64,000 bases of DNA, taken from NCBI GenBank assembly GCA_964057225.1, contig OZ059900.1, positions 13,035,638-13,099,637 of the forward strand. Direction: 5' to 3'. A program made the translations under genes and the position numbers. Below are positions 13,201 through 22,200 of this stretch, one piece after another (positions within the stretch are counted from its first letter, which is position 1; every line of letters starts with the position of its first letter). Source of the stretch: Auanema rhodensis (taxonomy: Eukaryota > Nematoda > Chromadorea > Rhabditida > Rhabditidae). The notes beneath the pieces were generated by a model that searched no databases, was not told the DNA's origin, and saw nothing but the letters and a program-made list of their open reading frames with translations.

Positions 13201-15979
13201 ACAAAGCTTTATCCGGTCAAACTATAATGTAAAAGACGCGTCATGTTCATATTCAAATTTGTTTTGCTTTGGCATCTATAGTGTCATATAATCATACTAA
13301 GACAAACAGTTTTCAATATTGCACACTCATGGTGTGCTTTCCAAAATGTATTTCCAACTCAGAAGTTCTCTGGTTAGATTGAGATACTACCTCTAACTTG
13401 GGTAATTAAACCAAATCTATTCAGGAAACTTATGAACTGTTCTAGCCTATCGCCGTATAAGTGATCAGTGTACAAAGCTATACAAAGCTTTATCCAGTCA
13501 AACTATAATGTAAAAGACGCGTCATGTTCATATTCAAATTTGTTTTGCTTTGGCATCTATAGGGTCATATAATCATACTAAGGCAGACAGTTTTCAATAT
13601 TGCACACTCATGGTGTGCTTTCCAAAATGTATTTCCAACTCAGAAGTTCTCTGGTTAGATTGAGATACTACCTCTAACTTGGGTAATTAAACCAAATCTA
13701 TTCAGGAAACTTATGAACTGTTCTAGCCTATCGCCGTATATGTGATCAGTGTACAAAGCTATACAAAGCTTTATGCGGTCAAACTATAATGTAAAAGACG
13801 CGTCATGTTCATATTCAAATTTGTTTTGCTTTGGCATCTATAGTGTCATATAATCATACTAAGACAAACAGTTTTCAATATTGCACACTCATGGTGTGCT
13901 TTCCAAAATGTATTTCCAACTCAGAAGTTCTCTGGTTAGATTGAGATACTACCTCTAACTTGGGTAATTAAACCAAATCTATTCAGGAAACTTATGAACT
14001 GTTCTAGCCTATCGCCGTATATGTGATCAGTGTACAAAGCTATACAAAGCTTTATCCGGTCAAACTATAATGTAAAAGACGCGTCATGTTCATATTCAAA
14101 TTTGTTTTGCTTTGGCATCTATAGTGTCATATAATCATACTAAGACAAACAGTTTTCAATATTGCACACTCATGGCGTGCTTTCCAAAATGTATTTCCAA
14201 CTCAGAAGTTCTCTGGTTAGATTGAGATACTACCTCTAACTTGGGTAATTAAACCAAATCTATTCAGGAAACTTATGAACTGTTCTAGCCTATCGCCGTA
14301 TATGTGATCAGTGTACAAAGCTATACAAAGCTTTATCCGGTCAAACTATAATGTAAAAGACGCGTCATGTTCATATTCAAATTTGTTTTGCTTTGGCATC
14401 TATAGTGTCATATAATCATACTAAGGCAGACAGTTTTCAATATTGCACAGTCATGGTGTGCTTTCCAAAATGTATTTCCAACTCAGAAGTTCTCTGGTTA
14501 GATTGAGATACTACCTCTAACTTGGGTAATTAAACCAAATCTATTCAGGAAACTTATGAACTGTTCTAGCCTATCGCCGTATATGTGATCAGTGTACAAA
14601 GCTATACAAAGCTTTATCCGGTCAAACTATAATGTAAAAGACGCGTCATGTTCATATTCAAATTTGTTTTGCTTTGGCATCTATAGGGTCATATAATCAT
14701 ACTAAGGCAGACAGTTTTCAATATTGCACACTCATGGTGTGCTTTCCAAAATGTATTTCCAACTCAGAAGTTCTCTGGTTAGATTGAGATACTACCTCTA
14801 ACTTGGGTAATTAAACCAAATCTATTCAGGAAACTTATGAACTGTTCTAGCCTATCGCCGTATAAGTGATCAGTGTACAAAGCTATACAAAGCTTTATCC
14901 GGTCAAACTATAATGTAAAAGACGCGTCATGTTCATATTCAAATTTGTTTTGCTTTGGCATCTATAGGGTCATATAATCATACTAAGGCAGACAGTTTTC
15001 AATATTGCACAGTCATGGTGTGCTTTCCAAAATGTATTTCCAACTCAGAAGTTCTCTGGTTAGATTGAGATACTACCTCTAACTTGGGTAATTAAACCAA
15101 ATCTATTCAGGAAACTTATGAACTGTTCTAGCCTATCGCCGTATATGTGATCAGTGTACAAAGCTATACAAAGCTTTATCCAGTCAAACTATAATGTAAA
15201 AGACGCGTCATGTTCATATTCAAATTTGTTTTGCTTTGGCATCTATAGGGTCATATAATCATACTAAGGCAGACAGTTTTCAATATTGCACACTCATGGT
15301 GTGCTTTCCAAAATGTATTTCCAACTCAGAAGTTCTCTGGTTAGATTGAGATACTACCTCTAACTTGGGTAATTAAACCAAATCTATTCAGGAAACTTAT
15401 GAACTGTTCTAGCCTATCGCCGTATAAGTGATCAGTGTACAAAGCTATACAAAGCTTTATCCAGTCAAACTATAATGTAAAAGACGCGTCATGTTCATAT
15501 TCAAATTTGTTTTGCTTTGGCATCTATAGGGTCATATAATCATACTAAGGCAGACAGTTTTCAATATTGCACACTCATGGTGTGCTTTCCAAAATGTATT
15601 TCCAACTCAGAAGTTCTCTGGTTAGATTGAGATACTACCTCTAACTTGGGTAATTAAACCAAATCTATTCAGGAAACTTATGAACTGTTCTAGCCTATCG
15701 CCGTATAAGTGATCAGTGTACAAAGCTATACAAAGCTTTATCCAGTCAAACTATAATGTAAAAGACGCGTCATGTTCATATTCAAATTTGTTTTGCTTTG
15801 GCATCTATAGTGTCATATAATCATACTAAGACAAACAGTTTTCAATATTGCACACTCATGGTGTGCTTTCCAAAATGTATTTCCAACTCAGAAGTTCTCT
15901 GGTTAGATTGAGATACTACCTCTAACTTGGGTAATTAAACCAAATCTATTCAGGAAACTTATGAACTGTTCTAGCCTAT

Positions 15980-15983
15980 CGCC
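15980..15983. repeat. Target-site duplication, left (CGCC)
   Basis: The uninterrupted satellite reads CTATCGCCGTATAAG. Here it reads CTATCGCC and then enters the element. After the element it resumes with CGCCGTATAAG, so the four bases CGCC (monomer positions 245-248) occur on both sides. Four-base duplications are usual for several Gypsy-type LTR elements. Confidence 0.85.
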
Positions 15984-16159
15984 CGTTCCATTCGGAAATC
16001 AATACGTAGCAGGCGGGTTAGAATCAGACGACATGAGGCTGAGAGAGGACGACACGCCCTTCATATGGAACACAGACTTCAGCTTTGCCTTATGGAATGA
16101 CTATGGATGGTTGGTCTTCCTTTCTTAGCTCTCTTTCACTTTATATCTTTATGTAGACT

Positions 16160-16166
16160 TATATAA
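16160..16166 (+). promoter_or_regulatory. TATA-like box in 5' LTR (TATATAA)
   Basis: TATATAA lies about 30 bp upstream of the AATAAA region, at the spacing expected if transcription starts near 16190. The 3' LTR holds the same motif at 19116-19122. Other TA-rich words lie close by, so this is a plausible but unproven promoter core. Confidence 0.4.
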
Positions 16167-16188
16167 CTTATTGTAATCATGTAGACAT

Positions 16189-16194
16189 AATAAA
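16189..16194 (+). promoter_or_regulatory. Poly(A) signal AATAAA in 5' LTR
   Basis: Canonical AATAAA, 61 bp after the TAG that ends the open frame in this repeat, followed by a pyrimidine-rich stretch. The functional copy for the element's transcript would be the one in the 3' repeat. Confidence 0.5.
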
Positions 16195-16320
16195 CCTTTC
16201 TTTCTCGAGTCTTATGTTTATCCATTATGCTCTTTATCTACCGCTACATCTGGAATACTATCACACTCATCTTGTAGGCTTTATTGGTCTATAGGATCGA
16301 CGTGAGAGCATAACGGAACG

Positions 16321-16338
16321 TGGAGGTTCCACCTCGAA
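16321..16338 (+). promoter_or_regulatory. Candidate primer-binding site
   Basis: The interior begins with TGG immediately after the LTR, the complement of a tRNA 3' CCA end and the standard place for a primer-binding site. The following bases contain a small hairpin GAGGT-TCC-ACCTC (16323-16335). The reverse complement contains GTTCGA, as in a tRNA T-loop, but the spacing from there to CCA is about five bases too short for a normal tRNA 3' end. I could not match a specific tRNA. The position supports the call; the primer identity is open. Confidence 0.4.
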
Positions 16339-17507
16339 CATTTTATCTTGATTTCTTGACTATTTTCTCTTATATTTCGTTATTTTTAATACAATTCATT
16401 GAATCTGAATTCTCTTATATCTCTAAACCATCTACTCCATGTCTTAACACAATACGGTGGGGCCAACAACGTTTAAAAGGGAACAGATGCAAGGACCACT
16501 CCTTTTGGAGATGGATATTTTATATTTTTTGAAACTGAAGTTATATTTTCCCGTTTGTTCACAATTTTCTGTCTGTCTGAACCCAACAATTTTTATAACC
16601 TTGCTGTTAACATCGAATACTCTGTTACCCGAACTCGAAGCATTTTTGAGGACCCTAGGATGAATTAGTGAACAAATTCACCTAAGGATATTTTTATTGA
16701 GATTTATGCCCACACTTTCTCCTTTTAAGGATTGATTTTGGCTTCGAGGAAAGAATAGCCACGGTTATTTCTTTATTTTTGTGGATGAAACAATTTTGCG
16801 CACCAAATTGAGATTATTTCATATTTTGCGATCAGGACTATTTTATTTTGCGTTACATTTCTGTTCAGACAACTTTTTGCCATTAACATCCAAAAATATT
16901 TTGATAACGCATTGAATTTACACGGGAAACCTCACCTAAATGGGAGGAATATTATGAAAAGTGAATTTTAAGATCGCTATAGTCCGAAAAATCCTGTACA
17001 ATTTTACGAACTGAATTATTATTAGTGATTGTCTATCAGGTCGTGTTGGCTTAAGCATATCAGTTTGGATTTTCTCCCCTTACTATATGTCACCTTCCTC
17101 ATACCGTTATTGTTGTTTTGAAGCATAAGACTCATTCCTAAACGCCATAATTCTTTAAATATAGTTATTGTAATCTTTAGTCATCTATTCTTAGCCATAA
17201 TTTTAAAACTAGATTTCTGATCATGATGGGACTACGGTACTCATTCGTTTTCCAAATTGCTTCCTTAAAGAGTAATGCTATTACGAATGTACATTATGAA
17301 AACCGCTAAAATCCTTTGAACATTTACCAAAGTCCATTTTCGTGGCATTTTCGATCACTCGTGGGTCCAAGAAGATCAGAATTGTCAGAAAAAGAAAAAA
17401 AAATGGGAATAAGGACTAATGAGATTGCTCAGGCATCAATCAAGTGAGCACTGAACATTTTTGAACATATACAAACTGGTTGAATTATATACATTTAAGA
17501 ATATTAA
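16339..17507 (+). other. Element interior, AT-rich, no gene recognised
   Basis: About 1.2 kb of AT-rich DNA between the candidate primer site and the first protein-like frame. It shares no sequence with the satellite. Frames are short and end in stops. The longest without a start codon that reads at all like protein is 16789-16971 (60 codons), rich in I, F and L, which is expected by chance in such AT-rich DNA. There is no reverse-transcriptase, zinc-knuckle or protease motif. It may be leader sequence or coding DNA decayed past recognition. Confidence 0.6.
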
Positions 17508-18243
17508 ATTGGAGAGCGAACAAAGTCCAAATTTTCATACGGTAGTAGGCGGATCTCTGTTAAAGGCCACAACTTAGATTCATTCCTTAACGCCGACTAT
17601 ACAAACCAGTTACTCACAGCTTTCTCACCCCTTTTCCAAAACTCCTTATCCATAACACTCATTAACGTCCCAAAATCCCCCACGTTACTAAACACTCAAG
17701 GTTTTTCCAAACCAAGAGCGCTACGAAAGTGGATAAGCGATTTCGATCAGCTGTACCTCTCAGTACACGAACTGATATTGATCTGCGAGACTCAGCTCCA
17801 CTCACCCGAAGCCGAGCTCGCGCACAAAGCATCGCTATAATCGAAGACGAGCAGAAAGCCGAGCACAAAACCGACAAATTCTTTACTCCTCGTGCAGGCA
17901 CTTATTCACCTACTGAACGATTAAGCGACGAGGATTACGTACCACCAGGAGGAGAAGAAACATCCATCATAGTGGAAGAACAAACACCAGTTACTGCTAA
18001 GAAGTCAACAACGTTGAAGGAAACATGGTACAACTCAAGAATCCATTTGGAAAAATTCAAGACGTACACAAAGACAATCTCAAACTTTTGCGATCAAATA
18101 CAACGACTTATGACACGGACGACGACAGCGATATTGAGATCATAAAAGTCATAAATGGTAACGATAACTATGACTCTACTGAAGAAACAGAACCAGAAGA
18201 CCCATCGGACCAAAATTGGCTACCACCAAGAAGAAGACGATGA
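17508..18243 (+). pseudogene. Broken acidic coding remnant of the element
   Basis: Three overlapping open stretches lie in three frames. 17508-17840 reads like a soluble globular segment. 17666-18142 has an Arg-rich patch, then an acidic proline-containing tail. 18001-18243 is strongly acidic with D/E runs and ends NWLPPRRRR at TGA 18241. Each step from one frame to the next is a shift of -1. The second frame has no ATG (its first usable codon would be GTG at 17729), while the third has an ATG at 18025. I see no clear slippery heptamer in the 18001-18142 overlap, so mutation is likelier than programmed frameshifting. SDEDYVPP (17924-17947) and SDQNWLPP (18205-18228) are similar motifs in different frames, which supports one original protein. 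I recognise no family; a Gag-like or C-terminal polyprotein tail is a guess. Confidence 0.4.
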
Positions 18244-18844
18244 AAGAAATAATTTCGAGATTGATAAAATTATTGTAAAACTTTGTATCAACTCTCTTTT
18301 AAAAAACCAGAGCTATTAATATTATTATATCATTGAAAAACTTGAGTAAGACGAGATGTAAGCTAGTAATGAAAAAGCATTTCAGTTTCAAAGCATATAT
18401 GATTATAAAACTTCATCAATTTCAAATAATTTCCCGTAAATAAAGAAGAAATGAAAGATAAGAGACATTATATTGCATATTCATCTGAGCAACAGTCCTT
18501 ATCAAGTAGTTAATGATTCAATTCCGGAAATTATATGGGATTTAGTTTAATTTTTTTTATTATTACAATTCGCTTTGAATACGCTGAAGAAACATGCTAG
18601 CTCCATCGATAATATAGCATGACTCTCGTTTCTCTATACTCAAACAAGTTAGACATGCAGCGTCGTGCCTAAAAAGCTATTTTGCGCACTCTCGCTGACA
18701 AAATATAGCCCTGGTATTCTAAAAGATTGTTTTATTCCTTAATATTCATGTATTTTCAAATAATTTTTATTAAATTCTTTTCAGATAATATTGTTTAACA
18801 TTATATTGTAATTTATCTTTACTATTTTTATGTTAACATTGTAA
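18244..18844 (+). other. Element interior, 3' AT-rich non-coding stretch
   Basis: Six hundred bases of strongly AT-rich DNA after the TGA at 18241. Stops occur in all frames and there is no satellite similarity. Poly-T and poly-A runs occur around 18548-18560 and 18775-18860. I see no structural RNA or promoter I would defend. Confidence 0.6.
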
Positions 18845-19084
18845 TTTTTATTTTTAAAAACTAAACCTTCTGCTACGATTGAAACAAGCCACATATTTTG
18901 CTATTCGCGAGGACGCGACATAAACTCGAAAAAATGGCACGTTCCATTCGGAAATCAATACGTAGCAGGCGGGTTAGAATCAGACGACATGAGGCTGAGA
19001 GAGGACGACACGCCCTTCATATGGAACACAGACTTCAGCTTTGCCTTATGGAATGACTATGGATGGTTGGTCTTCCTTTCTTAG
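18845..19084 (+). CDS. Open frame crossing from interior into the 3' LTR
   Basis: Open from just after TAA at 18842 to TAG at 19082-19084, 79 sense codons, of which the last 47 or so lie inside the 3' LTR. The LTR part reads like protein: HVPFGNQYVAGG near the border, an acidic LESDDM stretch, then WNDYGW and a hydrophobic end. The only in-frame ATG is at 18989, inside the LTR, so any real protein would need its 5' part from elsewhere (lost by deletion or frameshift, or joined by splicing). Stop, TATA-like box and AATAAA then follow in order, so the LTR resembles a gene's 3' end. Some LTR elements, such as yeast Ty1, do end an ORF inside the 3' LTR. A second frame, ATG 18934 to TGA 19054-19056 (40 aa, 11 Arg), is also open. 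Chance cannot be excluded. Confidence 0.35.
   Translation, partial: FLFLKTKPSATIETSHIFCYSRGRDINSKKWHVPFGNQYVAGGLESDDMRLREDDTPFIWNTDFSFALWNDYGWLVFLS
18928..18939 (+). promoter_or_regulatory. Weak polypurine-tract candidate
   Basis: GAAAAAATGG lies immediately before the 3' LTR. Plus-strand priming in LTR elements starts from a purine run at this place, but this one is short and interrupted by T, and CA separates it from the LTR. It is supported by position more than by sequence. Confidence 0.25.
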
Positions 19085-19276
19085 CTCTCTTTCACTTTAT
19101 ATCTTTATGTAGACTTATATAACTTATTGTAATCATGTAGACATAATAAACCTTTCTTTCTCGAGTCTTATGTTTATCCATTATGCTCTTTATCTACCGC
19201 TACATCTGGAATACTATCACACTCATCTTGTAGGCTTTATTGGTCTATAGGATCGACGTGAGAGCATAACGGAACG
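18940..19276 (+). repeat. 3' long terminal repeat (337 bp)
   Basis: Direct repeat of 15984-16320, with no difference seen by eye. It carries the stop codon of the border-crossing frame (19082-19084), TATATAA at 19116-19122 and AATAAA at 19145-19150. It ends in GGAACG, followed at once by the right target duplication CGCC. Confidence 0.9.
19145..19150 (+). terminator. Poly(A) signal AATAAA in 3' LTR
   Basis: AATAAA lies 61 bp after TAG 19082-19084 and is followed by CCTTTCTTTCTC. It is in the right place to end the element's own transcript. It could also end transcripts entering from the satellite on the left. Confidence 0.55.
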
Positions 19277-19280
19277 CGCC
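19277..19280. repeat. Target-site duplication, right (CGCC)
   Basis: Second copy of the CGCC at 15980-15983. From 19281 the satellite continues GTATAAGTG and completes monomer 57: 248 bp before the element plus 33 bp after it make 281. Confidence 0.85.
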
Positions 19281-22200
19281 GTATAAGTGATCAGTGTACA
19301 AAGCTATACAAAGCTTTATCCAGTCAAACTATAATGTAAAAGACGCGTCATGTTCATATTCAAATTTGTTTTGCTTTGGCATCTATAGGGTCATATAATC
19401 ATACTAAGGCAGACAGTTTTCAATATTGCACACTCATGGTGTGCTTTCCAAAATGTATTTCCAACTCAGAAGTTCTCTGGTTAGATTGAGATACTACCTC
19501 TAACTTGGGTAATTAAACAAAATCTATTCAGGAAACTTATGAACTGTTCTAGCCTATCGCCGTATAAGTGATCAGTGTACAAAGCTATACAAAGCTTTAT
19601 CCAGTCAAACTATAATGTAAAAGACGCGTCATGTTCATATTCAAATTTGTTTTGCTTTGGCATCTATAGTGTCATATAATCATACTAAGGCAGACAGTTT
19701 TCAATATTGCACACTCATGGTGTGCTTTCCAAAATGTATTTCCAACTCAGAAGTTCTCTGGTTAGATTGAGATACTACCTCTAACTTGGGTAATTAAACC
19801 AAATCTATTCAGGAAACTTATGAACTGTTCTAGCCTATCGCCGTATATGTGATCAGTGTACAAAGCTATACAAAGCTTTTTCCGGTCAAACTATAATGTA
19901 AAAGACGCGTCATGTTCATATTCAAATTTGTTTTGCTTTGGCATCTATAGGGTCATATAATCATACTAAGGCAGACAGTTTTCAATATTGCACAGTCATG
20001 GTGTGCTTTCCAAAATGTATTTCCAACTCAGAAGTTCTCTGGTTAGATTGAGATACTACCTCTAACTTGGGTAATTAAACCAAATCTATTCAGGAAACTT
20101 ATGAACTGTTCTAGCCTATCGCCGTATAAGTGATCAGTGTACAAAGCTATACAAAGCTTTATCCGGTCAAACTATAATGTAAAAGACGCGTCATGTTCAT
20201 ATTCAAATTTGTTTTGCTTTGGCATCTATAGGGTCATATAATCATACTAAGGCAGACAGTTTTCAATATTGCACAGTCATGGTGTGCTTTCCAAAATGTA
20301 TTTCCAACTCAGAAGTTCTCTGGTTAGATTGAGATACTACCTCTAACTTGGGTAATTAAACCAAATCTATTCAGGAAACTTATGAACTGTTCTAGCCTAT
20401 CGCCGTATATGTGATCAGTGTACAAAGCTATACAAAGCTTTATCCGGTCAAACTATAATGTAAAAGACGCGTCATGTTCATATTCAAATTTGTTTTGCTT
20501 TGGCATCTATAGTGTCATATAATCATACTAAGGCAGACAGTTTTCAATATTGCACACTCATGGTGTGCTTTCCAAAATGTATTTCCAACTCAGAAGTTCT
20601 CTGGTTAGATTGAGATACTACCTCTAACTTGGGTAATTAAACCAAATCTATTCAGGAAACTTATGAACTGTTCTAGCCTATCGCCGTATAAGTGATCAGT
20701 GTACAAAGCTATACAAAGCTTTATCCAGTCAAACTATAATGTAAAAGACGCGTCATGTTCATATTCAAATTTGTTTTGCTTTGGCATCTATAGTGTCATA
20801 TAATCATACTAAGACAAACAGTTTTCAATATTGCACACTCATGGTGTGCTTTCCAAAATGTATTTCCAACTCAGAAGTTCTCTGGTTAGATTGAGATACT
20901 ACCTCTAACTTGGGTAATTAAACCAAATCTATTCAGGAAACTTATGAACTGTTCTAGCCTATCGCCGTATAAGTGATCAGTGTACAAAGCTATACAAAGC
21001 TTTATCCAGTCAAACTATAATGTAAAAGACGCGTCATGTTCATATTCAAATTTGTTTTGCTTTGGCATCTATAGGGTCATATAATCATACTAAGGCAGAC
21101 AGTTTTCAATATTGCACACTCATGGTGTGCTTTCCAAAATGTATTTCCAACTCAGAAGTTCTCTGGTTAGATTGAGATACTACCTCTAACTTGGGTAATT
21201 AAACCAAATCTATTCAGGAAACTTATGAACTGTTCTAGCCTATCGCCGTATAAGTGATCAGTGTACAAAGCTATACAAAGCTTTATCCAGTCAAACTATA
21301 ATGTAAAAGACGCGTCATGTTCATATTCAAATTTGTTTTGCTTTGGCATCTATAGTGTCATATAATCATACTAAGGCAGACAGTTTTCAATATTGCACAC
21401 TCATGGTGTGCTTTCCAAAATGTGTTTCCAACTCAGAAGTTCTCTGGTTAGATTGAGATACTACCTCTAACTTGGGTAATTAAACCAAATCTATTCAGGA
21501 AACTTATGAACTGTTCTAGCCTATCGCCGTATATGTGATCAGTGTACAAAGCTATACAAAGCTATACAAAGCTTTATCCGGTCAAACTATAATGTAAAAG
21601 ACGCGTCATGTTCATATTCAAATTTGTTTTGCTTTGGCATCTATAGTGTCATATAATCATACTAAGACAAACAGTTTTCAATATTGCACACTCATGGTGT
21701 GCTTTCCAAAATGTATTTCCAACTCAGAAGTTCTCTGGTTAGATTGAGATACTACCTCTAACTTGGGTAATTAAACCAAATCTATTCAGGAAACTTATGA
21801 ACTGTTCTAGCCTATCGCCGTATATGTGATCAGTGTACAAAGCTATACAAAGCTTTATCCAGTCAAACTATAATGTAAAAGACGCGTCATGTTCATATTC
21901 AAATTTGTTTTGCTTTGGCATCTATAGTGTCATATAATCATACTAAGACAAACAGTTTTCAATATTGCACACTCATGGTGTGCTTTCCAAAATGTATTTC
22001 CAACTCAGAAGTTCTCTGGTTAGATTGAGATACTACCTCTAACTTGGGTAATTAAACCAAATCTATTCAGGAAACTTATGAACTGTTCTAGCCTATCGCC
22101 GTATAAGTGATCAGTGTACAAAGCTATACAAAGCTTTATCCAGTCAAACTATAATGTAAAAGACGCGTCATGTTCATATTCAAATTTGTTTTGCTTTGGC

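Larger units (their letters stand above)
1..15983. repeat. Satellite array, left block (281-bp monomers)
   Basis: Head-to-tail tandem array with all units in the same orientation. Taking the phase from the CTTTATCC at position 1, units start at 1, 282, 563, 844 and so on. The start at 15736 fits 56 full units, all 281 bp except one that lost a C near 7916 (280 bp); the 57th is cut at 15983 by the inserted element. Units differ at a few recurrent sites: CCGG/CCAG at the start, TATAGG/TATAGT, AAGACAG/AAGACAA/AAGGCAG, GGTTT/GGTTA, and TATATG/TATAAG near the end. Neighbours are a few percent or less apart by eye. No gene is present. Genomic location (centromere, subtelomere, sex chromosome) cannot be told from the sequence. 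Confidence 0.98.
15984..16320 (+). repeat. 5' long terminal repeat (337 bp)
   Basis: It matches 18940-19276 over all 337 positions as far as I can see by eye. The terminal hexamers CGTTCC and GGAACG are perfect inverted complements. The first 120 bases are richer in G+C than the rest. In order it holds: an open frame ending at TAG 16126-16128, a TATA-like TATATAA at 16160-16166, AATAAA at 16189-16194, then a T/C-rich stretch. Read as a classic LTR, U3 would be about 15984-16190, followed by a short R and a U5 of roughly 100 bp. Confidence 0.9.
15984..19276 (+). mobile_element. Non-autonomous LTR-retrotransposon-like element, 3,293 bp
   Basis: Non-satellite DNA bounded by two 337-bp direct repeats that look identical base for base, each beginning CGTTCC and ending GGAACG, with a 4-bp CGCC duplication of the satellite target outside. 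TGG follows the left repeat directly, as expected for a primer-binding site. TATA-like and AATAAA motifs inside the repeats fix the orientation as plus. The 2,619-bp interior is AT-rich with short broken frames; I find no reverse transcriptase (no YxDD-like core), RNase H, integrase or protease. Identical repeats mean recent insertion, so movement presumably used proteins from an autonomous relative. Odd points are the CG...CG ends instead of TG...CA and an open frame that runs into the right repeat. A gene-capturing or deleted derivative of a Gypsy-like or BEL-like element is possible; the family is not identified. Confidence 0.82.

Noticed and set aside
16320-16663. Two short overlapping plus-strand frames just after the 5' LTR (70 and 68 codons)
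   Set aside because: The first has a GTG start on the primer-site region, and both have low-complexity F/I/L/S content typical of AT-rich chance frames. There is no motif or supporting context.
17662-17901. 79-codon minus-strand frame in the element
   Set aside because: It lies opposite the more protein-like plus-strand frames, and the element's signals all point to the plus strand; it is a shadow frame.
18001-18142. Programmed -1 frameshift signal between overlapping frames
   Set aside because: The A-run at 18051-18055 is not in a proper X XXY YYZ arrangement for the upstream frame, and I see no convincing downstream pseudoknot.
15984-19276. DNA transposon with terminal inverted repeats
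   Set aside because: The only inverted match at the ends is 6 bp, while the 337-bp repeats are direct and TGG follows the first one. An LTR element explains more, though the unusual ends leave a little doubt.
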